Shown piece by piece: positions 24,828-33,800 of a stretch of DNA of 64,000 bases (position 1 is the stretch's first letter; each line of letters begins with the position of its first letter). This stretch comes from Microbacterium pygmaeum. GTDB taxonomy: Bacteria; Actinomycetota; Actinomycetes; Actinomycetales; Microbacteriaceae. The notes below the pieces were generated by a model. It had not been told where the DNA came from. It did no database searches and was given only the letters and a program-made list of their open reading frames with translations. The translations under genes and the position numbers were made by a program. Location of the stretch: assembly GCF_900100885.1 (NCBI RefSeq), contig NZ_LT629692.1:930001-994000 (forward strand), written 5' to 3'.

Positions 24828-25918
24828 GAGGACTCCTCGGAGTGATCGGGCGTGGTGTCGGCGAAGGTGAGGCCGAGACCAGGCGCCTCGGTGACGGTGG
24901 CCTCGGCGCCGCGGATCTGCACGGGCGACGGCGCGGCGAGGACGCCGAGCGCCTCGAATCCGGCATCCTCCACATCCTCCACCCAGCACAGCTGATCGAG
25001 GGAGATGGCGAGCTGCGCGGAGAGGTCCGGCAGCAGGTGCGGCGCCACGTCGATCCCGCGGCCCGCAGCAAGGGAGCAGATCTCCAGGAACGGCGTGATC
25101 CCGCCGACGCGGACGACGTTCGGTTGGACCACCGCAGCGAATCCGGCGTCGAGGACCTCGCGGAAGCGATGGATCGTGTGGAGGTTCTCGCCGAGGGCGA
25201 TCGGGACCGATATCGCCTCGGCCAGCGCCCGGTAGCCGGCGGTGTCGTCGGAGCGCAGCGGCTCCTCGATCCAGGCGAGGTCGAACTCCGAGAGCCGTTC
25301 CAGGGCTGTTCGGGCTGTCGGCACATCCCAGCGCTGGTTCGCGTCGATCATCAGCGCTCGATCGGGGCCCAGTGCCGCACGAACGGCCGCGACACGAGCG
25401 ACGTCGTCGGCGAGGTCGCTCAAGCCGACCTTGACCTTGACCGCGTCGATGCCGCGTTCGATCCACCGCTGCACCTGCGCGACGAGTTCGTCGAGCGGGT
25501 AGTGCAGGTTGACGCCGGATCCGTAGACCGGCAGCCGATCGTGCCGCCGGCCGAGCGCGGTCGCGAGACCGAGGCCGCTCCTGCGGGTCTGCAGATCCCA
25601 GAGCGCGAGGTCGAGCCCGGCCATCGCGATCGTGGTGACCCCGCCTCCGCCTGCTTCGTGCAGGTGCGTCCACAGTGCGGGCCACAGGATCGCGGCGTCC
25701 GCTTCCCGCCCCACCGCGAAGCGCGTGATGTCATCGCTCAGCAGCGCCGTCACGGCGGACGCGCCGATGGTCGGCGTCCACGAGAACCCGGTGCCGAGGT
25801 TTCCCTCGTCGTCGTGGACCGTGACGATGATCAGGTGCAGGTCGGGGGATGCCGGCACCCATGGCCGCGGCATGCGCGCCGACAGGCGTCGCACATGGAG
25901 CCGGGTGATCCGGCTCAT
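24824..25918 (-). CDS. Enolase-superfamily sugar-acid dehydratase/cycloisomerase (mandelate racemase group)
   Basis: 364 residues. The metal ligands Asp192 (MIDANQRW), Glu218 (WIEEPL) and Glu244 (ALGENL), the KxK bases Lys161/Lys163 (DAVKVKVG), His294 (VAPHLLPDLS) and Glu314 fit mandelate racemase 195/221/247, 164/166, 297 and 317 with a constant offset of three. The partner of the catalytic His (racemase Asp270) is Asn267 here (codon AAC). In this operon it should act on an aldarate or aldarolactone from uronate oxidation, giving a 3-deoxy-2-keto aldarate. ATGA overlaps couple it to both neighbours. Confidence 0.82.
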   Translation of the reverse strand: MSRITRLHVRRLSARMPRPWVPASPDLHLIIVTVHDDEGNLGTGFSWTPTIGASAVTALLSDDITRFAVGREADAAILWPALWTHLHEAGGGGVTTIAMAGLDLALWDLQTRRSGLGLATALGRRHDRLPVYGSGVNLHYPLDELVAQVQRWIERGIDAVKVKVGLSDLADDVARVAAVRAALGPDRALMIDANQRWDVPTARTALERLSEFDLAWIEEPLRSDDTAGYRALAEAISVPIALGENLHTIHRFREVLDAGFAAVVQPNVVRVGGITPFLEICSLAAGRGIDVAPHLLPDLSAQLAISLDQLCWVEDVEDAGFEALGVLAAPSPVQIRGAEATVTEAPGLGLTFADTTPDHSEESS

Positions 25919-26844
25919 GCGCGCGCGGCCGCCGGTGCCATAAGCGTGCGTCCGATGACCAGCAGCGCTTCGAGGCGGGCGGTGTGGTCGGCCCCCGGAT
26001 CGACCAGCGGCGGCCGGACGCCGCCGACGGGCAGTCCCGCGAGCCGGACTCCTGCCTTGACGAGCGCGACCGCATAGCCGGGTGTGGTGTCGCGGAGGCT
26101 GACCAGCGGGAAGTAGAAATCGGTGAGCAGCTGCGCGCAGCATACGTCGTCGCCGTCGACGTATGCACGGTAGAAGCCCTGCGCGATGTCGGGTGCCATG
26201 GCGAAGACGGCCGACGAGTACAGCGGGATGCCGATCGCCCGGTACGCGGCCTGCGAGGCCTCGGCGGTCAGCAGTCCGTTGAAGAACTGCACATCGGAGC
26301 GCACCGCGCGCGCCGCCAGGACGATCTGCTGCGCGAGGGCGACGTCGCCGATGCCGTCCTTGAACCCCACGACGGTCGGCCGGTCGCGCAGGATGCGGGC
26401 GAACGTCTCGGCCTCGAAGCGCGCGTTGGCGCGGTGGTACACGATGATCGGGAGAGCGGATGCCGCGGCCACCGCTGCGACATACGCTTCGAGCCCCGCC
26501 TGCGTGGCGCCGACGAGGTACGGCGGGAGGAGCAGGACGCCGTCGACGCCGATCTCCTGGAGCGCGCGGGCGGATTCGATCGCCTGACCGACGGGCCCGC
26601 CGATGCCGGCGATCACCGGGACACGGCCCGCGACGGCCTGCACGGCGGTGCGGGCGACGGCGACCGACTCGCTCGCCGACAGGGCGTGGAATTCTCCGGT
26701 GCCGCAGGCTGGGAAGACGCCGCCGGGACCGGCGGCGACGCCGCGCTCGATGTGCTCGCGGGTGAGCTCGTGGTCCACGCTGCCGTCCGCGGCGTACGCG
26801 GTGACCGGGAAGAAGAGCGGGCCGTCGGCGAAGTCGAAGCTCAT
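25915..26844 (-). CDS. 5-dehydro-4-deoxyglucarate dehydratase-like (DapA/NAL family)
   Basis: 309 residues. TIM-barrel class I aldolase family. Schiff-base Lys162 in VVGFKDGIGD, catalytic Tyr136 in PIIVYHRAN, and the carboxylate-binding GTGEFHAL (in place of DapA's GTTGE) identify the 5-dehydro-4-deoxyglucarate dehydratase branch. It dehydrates and decarboxylates 5-keto-4-deoxyglucarate to 2,5-dioxovalerate. Gene context (uronate-dehydrogenase-like upstream, dehydratase and semialdehyde dehydrogenase downstream) agrees. ATGA overlaps at both ends. Confidence 0.87.
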   Translation of the reverse strand: MSFDFADGPLFFPVTAYAADGSVDHELTREHIERGVAAGPGGVFPACGTGEFHALSASESVAVARTAVQAVAGRVPVIAGIGGPVGQAIESARALQEIGVDGVLLLPPYLVGATQAGLEAYVAAVAAASALPIIVYHRANARFEAETFARILRDRPTVVGFKDGIGDVALAQQIVLAARAVRSDVQFFNGLLTAEASQAAYRAIGIPLYSSAVFAMAPDIAQGFYRAYVDGDDVCCAQLLTDFYFPLVSLRDTTPGYAVALVKAGVRLAGLPVGGVRPPLVDPGADHTARLEALLVIGRTLMAPAAARA

Positions 26845-27785
26845 GAGACTGCTTTCTGAGGAAGAGGGGAACCGTCGAGTGCGGGGCCGCGCGGGCTCTC
26901 GAGCCGGGCGAGGTCCTCGGGTGCGAGTTCGGTGCGCCACGACCGCGTCGGTCGCCAGCCGAGGTCGCGTGCGGCAGCGGCCGAGGAGAACACCGGCGCG
27001 TCCGCATCGAGTGCCGACACGTACGGCGTGGTGCCCGGGTGGAAGTGCGCGAGCAGGGCGGCGACCGGCTCGACGGCGAGCGAGTCCGCCGCGCCGACGA
27101 CGTAGACGGCCCCGGGCGGCGTGCGATCGGCCTCGAGCCAGGTCCCGACGAAGGCGGCCACATCGCGGGCGTCGACGTAGTTGAAGAGCGAGACGGCGGC
27201 CAGCTCGGGCCGCTCGAGGCGTTCGAGCACGGTGTGGCCCTGCTGGGTCGGCGCGCCCGACCACTCCTCGGGCGAGATGACGTAGCAGGGGCGGAACGCC
27301 CCGAAGCGGACCGACGGCTCGCGACGTGCGAATGCGGCGACCGTCTCCTCGATGCAGATCTTCGACAGCGCGTACGAGTTCGACGCCCCCCGGGGGCTGC
27401 GCTCGTCCAGCGGGAGGCGCCCCGGGTCCCAGGTCGGGGAACCGTAGCCGAGCACCGTCGGGCTGGATGCCACGAGGACCCGCGAGGCGCCGGCCGCGAC
27501 CGCCGCCTCGAGCACGGAGTGGGCCATCGCGGTGTTGACCGTGAAGATCGTGTGCTCGGGGGCGCTGAACGGGACCGCGATCGCGGCGAGGTGCACCACC
27601 GCGTCGGGCGCGAGGCGGGTGAACAGGATCTCGGTGGCGTCGCGGTCGGTGAGGTCGGCGGTCTCTCCCTCGTCGCCCGGCGCGAAGGCACGGTCGACGC
27701 TCAGCACGGCATGGCCGGCGTCGCGCAGCGCCTGCGCCACAGAACGCCCGAGACGGCCGGCTGCGCCGGTGACGACGATTCGCAT
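26841..27785 (-). CDS. NAD-dependent epimerase/dehydratase, uronate dehydrogenase-like
   Basis: 314 residues, extended SDR fold: VVTGAAGRLGRSV dinucleotide loop, Tyr138/Lys142 in NSYALSK, and the substrate loop FRPCYVISPEEW. First gene of a four-gene operon that resembles the oxidative uronate pathway, so oxidation of a hexuronate to its aldarolactone is the best guess; the length is somewhat above the roughly 265 residues of classical Udh, so another sugar dehydrogenase/epimerase role is possible. The start faces the AGAAACCGGTTTCT operator. The stop overlaps the next start (ATGA). Confidence 0.72.
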   Translation of the reverse strand: MRIVVTGAAGRLGRSVAQALRDAGHAVLSVDRAFAPGDEGETADLTDRDATEILFTRLAPDAVVHLAAIAVPFSAPEHTIFTVNTAMAHSVLEAAVAAGASRVLVASSPTVLGYGSPTWDPGRLPLDERSPRGASNSYALSKICIEETVAAFARREPSVRFGAFRPCYVISPEEWSGAPTQQGHTVLERLERPELAAVSLFNYVDARDVAAFVGTWLEADRTPPGAVYVVGAADSLAVEPVAALLAHFHPGTTPYVSALDADAPVFSSAAAARDLGWRPTRSWRTELAPEDLARLESPRGPALDGSPLPQKAVS

Positions 27786-27820
27786 GGATGTCCTTCGGGA
27801 TCGGATCGTCCGAGCGTATC

Positions 27821-27834
27821 AGAAACCGGTTTCT
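27821..27834. promoter_or_regulatory. LacI operator between the uronate operon and its regulator
   Basis: AGAAACCGGTTTCT is a perfect 14-bp palindrome with the CCGG centre typical of actinobacterial LacI operators. It lies 36 bases upstream of the dehydrogenase start and 8 bases upstream of a -10-like hexamer for the divergent LacI gene. Confidence 0.8.
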
Positions 27835-27842
27835 CGGGCCAC

Positions 27843-27848
27843 TAGACT
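27843..27848 (+). promoter_or_regulatory. -10 hexamer for the LacI gene at 27892
   Basis: TAGACT lies just downstream of the operator palindrome, so the repressor would sit in the spacer region of its own promoter. No clear -35 is visible. Confidence 0.45.
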
Positions 27849-27891
27849 GAGGGCGCCGTGCTGAGACGGCACCCGAGCGGAGGAGCGACCC

Positions 27892-28902
27892 ATGGTGTCA
27901 GGCGACGCGGGTCGTCCGGTCACGATCGACGACGTCGCAACGCAGGCTCAGGTCTCCCGGGCGACCGTGTCGCGGGTGATGAACGGGCTCGCCACGGTCG
28001 ACCCGGCGATCGCGGAGCGCGTGCGCCGTGCGGTCGAGCTGCTCCAGTACCGGCCGAGCGAGACGGCGCGGAGTCTGTCGCTCGGGCGCACCAACACCGT
28101 TGCGGTGCTCGTGCCGGATCTGGCCAACCCGATGTTCCAGTCGATCCTGCGCGGGGTCACGCGCGCTGCTGCCGAGGACGGCTTCCGCGTGCTCGTCGGG
28201 GACACCCAGGAGACCCCTGACGCGGAGCGGGATGCCGCGATCCAGGCGCGCCGGCGGTGCGACGCGCTCGTCCTGTGCGCGCCGCGCATGGGTGAGACCG
28301 ATCTCGAGGCCGTGCTGGCTGCGGCATCCCCCGTCGCCGTGGTGAACCGCGGCATCGAAGCCGGGGCCGTGCCGCAGGTGTCGATGGATTACGAACAGGC
28401 CATCGGACTGCTCGTCGAGCATCTCGTCGGCCTCGGACACCGGCACCTGGTGTACGCGGGCGGCCCACCCACGAGCGCATCGAACCGGCTGCGCGGTCTC
28501 GGGCTGGACGCGGCGCTCGCGCGTCGGCCGGATCTGCGGATCGACCGCGTGAGTGTGGGCTCGACCCTCGAGGACGGGTTCGCGAGCGCAGCGCAGGTGC
28601 TCGGAACCGGAGCATCCGCCGTTCTCGCCTTCAACGACCTGGTCGCGCTGGGTCTGCTGTCCCGCCTGCGGGAGCTCGATGTGGCGGTGCCCGAGCGGCT
28701 GTCGGTCGTCGGCGTGGACGACATCCCGTTCGCGCGGTTCAGCACGCCGGCGCTGACGACCGTGCACGTGCCGCAGGAGGCGCTGGGGGTGCAGGCGTGG
28801 CGACAGCTGCACCAGGTCATGCGCGGTGACGGTGCTCCGGGTCCGCTCTGGCTCGAGGGCAGCCTCGAGGTGCGCGCAAGCACGGGCCCAGTTCCGGCCT
28901 GA
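27892..28902 (+). CDS. LacI-family transcriptional regulator
   Basis: 336 residues. HTH TIDDVATQAQVSRATVSRVMNG (specificity residues Arg, Ala, Arg), hinge PSETARSLSLGRT, and a sensor domain with VLAFNDLVALGLLSRL and VVGVDDIPFARFSTPALTTV. A GGAGGAG ribosome site precedes the ATG. It is divergent from the uronate/aldarate operon with a perfect palindromic operator between them, so it probably represses that operon and itself. Convergent with the nucleoside hydrolase gene, 3 bases apart. Confidence 0.9.
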   Translation: MVSGDAGRPVTIDDVATQAQVSRATVSRVMNGLATVDPAIAERVRRAVELLQYRPSETARSLSLGRTNTVAVLVPDLANPMFQSILRGVTRAAAEDGFRVLVGDTQETPDAERDAAIQARRRCDALVLCAPRMGETDLEAVLAAASPVAVVNRGIEAGAVPQVSMDYEQAIGLLVEHLVGLGHRHLVYAGGPPTSASNRLRGLGLDAALARRPDLRIDRVSVGSTLEDGFASAAQVLGTGASAVLAFNDLVALGLLSRLRELDVAVPERLSVVGVDDIPFARFSTPALTTVHVPQEALGVQAWRQLHQVMRGDGAPGPLWLEGSLEVRASTGPVPA

Positions 28903-28905
28903 CGG

Positions 28906-29814
28906 TCAATCCGCGGATCGTCCGGACTCGCCGAATTCGGCGATCTTGGCGAACATGTCCTCGAGCAGGAAGCGCACGTCCATCTGCTCGACCACGCGCA
29001 CCTCACCGCCCTCCTCGGCCGCTTCGTACCGTCCATCGGCGGTGAAGCGCACGGGCGGTTGGATCCGCATATTGCCCGAGAACGGTTCGATCATCAGCGC
29101 GATGGCTGGGGAATCGCCAAGCGACCGCGATTCGATCGGGACGGGGTTGTGCGCCGTGTTGAAGTCGACGACGCCCTGGGCGAGGTACGGGCCGATCGCG
29201 CCGTGCGGCTCCACGCGACGTCGCAGCTCGGCATAGCCCACGTTGACCAGACGATAGACGTTCGACGGGACCTGCCAGATCGTCAGGCCCGACGCGAACA
29301 CGACGTTGGCGGAGGCGATGTCGTTGCGCAGATTGAACTCCGGCCAGGTGCCGGCGAACTCGATGTCGCCGTATGGCGCCCCGCCGATCCAGATCACGGT
29401 CGTGTCGGTGTCGGCGATGTCAGGGGCGAGCAGCAGCGCACTGGCCATGTCGGTCAGCGGCCCGAGGAAGGCGATGAACAGCGGCCCGGCGTCGGGCCTG
29501 CGAGCCTCATCGATGATCAGGCGAGCGCCCGGGCTGTCCACCGGCTCCGTCTCGGACGGCAGCGCCGCGGGCGCTCCGTCGGCGACGGTGACCACACCCG
29601 TCATGTCCATGAGCTCGAGGATGCGGTTCAGCTCGTCACGCGAGGCGCGCATCGACTCGTTCGTGCGCTTCGTGCCGAAGTGCGCGGGGATGATGCCGCG
29701 GATATCGAGTGTGGGCGAGAGCAGGGCGTGGACGAGAGCGAACTGGTCGTCGGCTTCGTTGGCCACGTCGGAGTCGATGAGGACGCGGCGTCGGCGGGGA
29801 TCGTTGATGAGCAT
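28906..29814 (-). CDS. Nucleoside hydrolase family protein
   Basis: 302 residues. The N-terminal calcium-binding motif DSDVANEADDQ (Asp14, Asp16, Asp22, Asp23) is that of inosine-uridine preferring nucleoside hydrolases, slightly altered from DTDPGxDD. FLGPLTDMASALL and TWPEFNLRNDIASANVVF (Asn/Asp calcium and ribose contacts) follow. It would cleave an N-glycosidic bond to free a pentofuranose. The DSD...NEADDQ variant belongs to a divergent clade, and its location among glycosidase genes raises the possibility of a non-nucleoside furanoside as substrate (inference). Confidence 0.82.
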   Translation of the reverse strand: MLINDPRRRRVLIDSDVANEADDQFALVHALLSPTLDIRGIIPAHFGTKRTNESMRASRDELNRILELMDMTGVVTVADGAPAALPSETEPVDSPGARLIIDEARRPDAGPLFIAFLGPLTDMASALLLAPDIADTDTTVIWIGGAPYGDIEFAGTWPEFNLRNDIASANVVFASGLTIWQVPSNVYRLVNVGYAELRRRVEPHGAIGPYLAQGVVDFNTAHNPVPIESRSLGDSPAIALMIEPFSGNMRIQPPVRFTADGRYEAAEEGGEVRVVEQMDVRFLLEDMFAKIAEFGESGRSAD

Positions 29815-29851
29815 CGTCTCGAGCCTTCCACGGTTCGTCGTCGTTCAAGTA

Positions 29852-29889
29852 GAGTGCAATCACATTCATATCAGAATGGATATGCACTC
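29852..29889. repeat. Nested inverted repeats over the aldo/keto reductase start region
   Basis: Outer arms GAGTGCA (29852-29858) and TGCACTC (29883-29889) enclose inner arms CATATC (29867-29872) and GATATG (29879-29884). The element ends immediately before the ATG at 29890 and fills the divergent promoter region with the nucleoside hydrolase gene, so it is an operator candidate for both. Confidence 0.55.
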
Positions 29890-30822
29890 ATGCATCAGCC
29901 CGTGTTCGACGACATCACCGTCGGAACCTCGCCGCTCGGCCGCGACACGCGGCCCGGATCCCCCGAAGAGGCGGACGCCGTCGCCACGGCGATCGCACTG
30001 CTCACCGGCCCGTTCGCCCGCGTCGACACCTCGAACGCATACGCCGACGGACGCTCGGAGGAGGTGCTGGGAACGGCGCTCGCCGCTGTCCGTGAGCGTG
30101 GTGAACGGACCACGGCCGAGATCGTGACCAAGGTCGACGCCGACCCGCGAACCGGCGCATTCGATCGCGATCGCGTGCTGCGCTCGTACGAGGAGAGCCT
30201 CGCGCGCCTCGGACTGGAGCGGATCGGCACACTGCACCTGCACGACCCCTACTCGGTGACGACCGACCAGGCGTTCGGGCCCGGCGGGGCGGTTGAGGGG
30301 CTGCGGGAGCTTCGAGACGCCGGCGCGGTGGACGCGATCGGGATCGCGGCCGGTCCGGTGCCGCTGATGCGCGAATATGTCGCGACCGGAATGTTCGACG
30401 CGCTCCTGACCCACAACCGTTTCACGCTCGTCGACCGCTCCGCGAGCGTCCTGCTCGAGGATGCGCGACGACGCGGGATGCGCACGTACAACGCGGCGCC
30501 GTTCGGCGCCGGCATCCTCGCCTCCGGCGCCACGCCGGGCGCGACCTACGGCTACCGCCCCGCCGGAGCCGCGTTGACCGAGTGGGTCGAGCGCGCCGAG
30601 CGAGCCTGCGCGGCGCACGGCATCTCGCTGCGAGCCGCTGCGCTGCACTTCTCGCTGCGCTCGCCGCTGGTCGATTCGACCGTCGTAGGAGTCTCCTCGC
30701 CGGAACGGCTGGAGCAGCTGGTCGCACTGCGCGATGTCGTCGTCCCCGACGAGCTCTGGGTCGAGCTGGAGGGGCTCGGCACCGCCCCCAGTCCGCTGTC
30801 GGACGGGGAGGATGCCGCGTGA
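29890..30822 (+). CDS. Aldo/keto reductase (L-fucose/sugar dehydrogenase-like)
   Basis: 310 residues starting MHQPVFDDITVGTSPLGRDT. The AKR tetrad is intact: Asp46 and Tyr51 in VDTSNAY, Lys81 in VTKVD, His118 in LHLHDP. The sequence style (ARVDTSNAYADGRSEEVLG, LTHNRFTLVDRSA) matches the branch that includes L-fucose and galactose dehydrogenases. It probably oxidises a free sugar at C1. The stop is embedded in the GTG start of the GH2 gene (GTGA), so the two are co-translated, suggesting it handles a sugar released by that enzyme. Confidence 0.83.
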   Translation: MHQPVFDDITVGTSPLGRDTRPGSPEEADAVATAIALLTGPFARVDTSNAYADGRSEEVLGTALAAVRERGERTTAEIVTKVDADPRTGAFDRDRVLRSYEESLARLGLERIGTLHLHDPYSVTTDQAFGPGGAVEGLRELRDAGAVDAIGIAAGPVPLMREYVATGMFDALLTHNRFTLVDRSASVLLEDARRRGMRTYNAAPFGAGILASGATPGATYGYRPAGAALTEWVERAERACAAHGISLRAAALHFSLRSPLVDSTVVGVSSPERLEQLVALRDVVVPDELWVELEGLGTAPSPLSDGEDAA

Positions 30823-33800
30823 GCGAGCGCTACTGGGAGAGCACGCAACCGGGCGCCGGGCGGCGCGCTGCGCGCTCCGACACCCGAAGCGACGCCCGTG
30901 TGCAGAGCCTCGGCGGCATGTGGAAGTTCCGACTGTCGCCGACGGCGGACGGCACTGGGGCCGACTTCGTCGGCGACGGGTTCGATGACGGGTCGTGGGA
31001 CGACATGCCGGTCCCGTCCCACTGGGTGCTCGAAGCGTTCACGCCGCTGAGCGGCGGACCCGCGCGATCGATGCGCGGCACGGCGGAAGGGCCGCTGTAC
31101 ACGAACACGGCGTATCCGATCCCGCTGGATCCACCGCGCGTGCCGACCGAGAACCCCACCGGCGACTACCGGCTGGTCTTCGACGTGCCGGCCGGGTGGG
31201 GCGACGCGGTCCTGCGCTTCCAGGGCGTCGATTCGTGCGCCAAGGTCTGGCTGAACGGACAGGAGCTGGGCTGGTCGAGCGGCAGCAGGCTGCCGTTCGA
31301 GTTCGATGCGCCGGTCGTTCCCGGGCGCAACGTGCTGGCGGTCCGGGTCCACCGGTGGTCGAGTGGGACCTACCTCGAAGACCAGGACATGTGGTGGCTC
31401 CCCGGTATCTTCCGAGATGTCGAGCTGCTGGAGCGGCCGGCCGGAGCGATCGACGACAACTTCGTGCACGCCGACTACGACCACCTCACCGGGACCGGGA
31501 CACTGCGGGTGGACGCCTCGATCGATGCGGTCGTCGAGATCGCCGAGCTCGGCATCCGCATCCCTGCCGGCGAGACGGCGTCGGTACCCGTGGAGCCGTG
31601 GAGCGCCGACGTCCCGCGCCTGTACCGCGGCACGCTGGCCTCGGCCGGCGAGGTGGTCGAGCTCGCCGTGGGCTTCCGGCGCATCGAGATCGTCGACGGC
31701 GTGTTCACGGTGAACGGGCGGCCGGTGACCATGCACGGCATGAACCGGCACGAGCACCATCCCGACACGGGCCGCACGCTGGATCGCGAGACGATGGTGC
31801 GCGACATCGTGATGATGAAGCGGGCGAACATCGACGCCGTGCGGACGAGCCACTATCCGCCGCATCCGGAGTTCCTGCGGCTGTGCGACGAGTACGGCCT
31901 GTGGGTGGTGCTGGAATGCGACCTCGAGACGCACGGGTTCATCTACGCCGGGTGGGAGGGCAACCCACCGGCCGACCCGCGCTGGCGCGCCGCGCTGCTG
32001 GACCGGCTGCACCGCACCGTCGAGCGCGACAAGAACCACCCCAGCATCGTGATCTGGTCCCTCGCGAACGAGAGCTGGGTCGGCGACGGCATCACCGAGA
32101 TGCGCGCCTGGCTCGAGGAACGCGACCCGTCGCGCCCCGTGCTGTACGAGCGCGACCCGCGATACCGCGACTCGGACTTCTACTCGGTGATGTATCCGTC
32201 GCTGGAGCTCCTCGAGCAGATCGGTCGCCGCGAGGAGCCCCGGGGCGGACGACTCGGGATGCACGGCCTCGTGTTCGACGACGACGACGAGGACGAGACC
32301 GAGTCTGCGGGCGCGGACGCGGTCATCGACGCCGATGACGCGCGACGTCGCAGCCTGCCGTTCCTGCTCGTCGAGTACGCGCACGCCATGGGCAACGGTC
32401 CTGGTTCGCTGCAGGACTACCAGCGGATCATCGACGCGCATGAGCGGCTGTGCGGCGGGTTCATCTGGGAGTGGATCGACCACGGCTTCTCCGCAGTCAC
32501 GGACGACGGCGTGCCGTACATCCTGCACGGCGACGACGTCGAATCCGAGCCGAAGGGCGGGCGCTTCAGCCTCCACGGCGTCGTGTTCAGCGACCGCACG
32601 CCCACCCCCGCGCTGACCGAGATCGCGAAGGCCTACGCGCCGCTTCGGATCGAGATCGCCGACGCGATCGAGATCGTCAACGGCCGCCACAGCGCCGACA
32701 CCTCCGACCTCGTCTTCCGCTGGACCATCGAGGTGGACGGCCTGCCCGCTGACGAGGGGATGCTCGAGCTGGCCCCGCTCGCCGCGGGGCATCGGACGAG
32801 CCTCGATCTGCCCGCTGCGGCATCCGCTCCTGGCTCCGGCCCCGCCGTGCTGACGGTCGAGGCGGTGCTCGCGGCCGGCACGCTGTGGGCGCCCGCCGGT
32901 CACGTCGTGGCATGGGGTCAGGCGCTGCTCGCGGAGCCCGAGCCCAGGCCCGGGCGCCCGCCCGTGCCGGAGCCGGATTCCGTCGAGACCCGGGCTTCTG
33001 CCCGAGACGCGGGTGCACGCGACCAGTCTCGGCGCGACGGCCGGCTCTCGAGCCTCGGCGGCGCGATCGTCGTCGGGGACGCAGCGTTCGACGCGGCGAC
33101 CGGGCGCCTCCATCGACTCGGCGGTCTCGAGCTCGACGGCCCATGGATCGACGTGCACCGCGCACCCACCGAGAACGATCACGGGCAGGGCTCGCTGAAC
33201 GACCTCGCATCGGTCTGGCGCGGAACGGGTATGGATCGGATGCTGCATCGCACCGACTCCGTCGAGCACGGCGACGGCTGGCTGCGCTCGAGCGGACGCA
33301 CCGCACCGACGACCCACCCGCACGGCGTGACGTGGTCGATGCTCTGGCGCGCCGACGGCGCCGGAGTCGTGCTGGATGTCGAGGTCGACTTCACCGGACC
33401 CTGGGCCGACACGCCCTACCTGCACCGCGACATCTGGGTGCCTCGGGTCGGTCTGCTGCTCTCGCTTCCGGGTGGGTTCGATCGGGTCGAGTGGTTCGGG
33501 CGCGGACCGGGTGAGACCTACGTCGACTCGTACGAGGGATCACGGATCGGCCGGTTCGCCCGGACGATCGACGAGCTGCAGACGCCGTACCCGGTGCCGC
33601 AGGAGAACGGCAACCACGTGCAGACGCGGTGGTTGTCGCTCTCCGGCGAGGGGATGCCGGGGCTGCGGGTGGACGGCCGACCGCAGTTCGACTTCACCGC
33701 ACGCCGATGGACCTCCCTCGACCTGCAGCGCGCGGCCAAGCCGCACGAGCTGCGCGACTCGGGCCGGGTGTGGCTGAACCTCGACTCCGCCCAGCAGGGC

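Noticed and set aside
24824..27691. Apparent 955-residue fusion upstream of the enolase-family protein.
   Set aside because: The extra residues are Arg/Pro-rich shadow of the epimerase and dehydratase genes; the ATGA overlap at 25915-25918 marks the real start.
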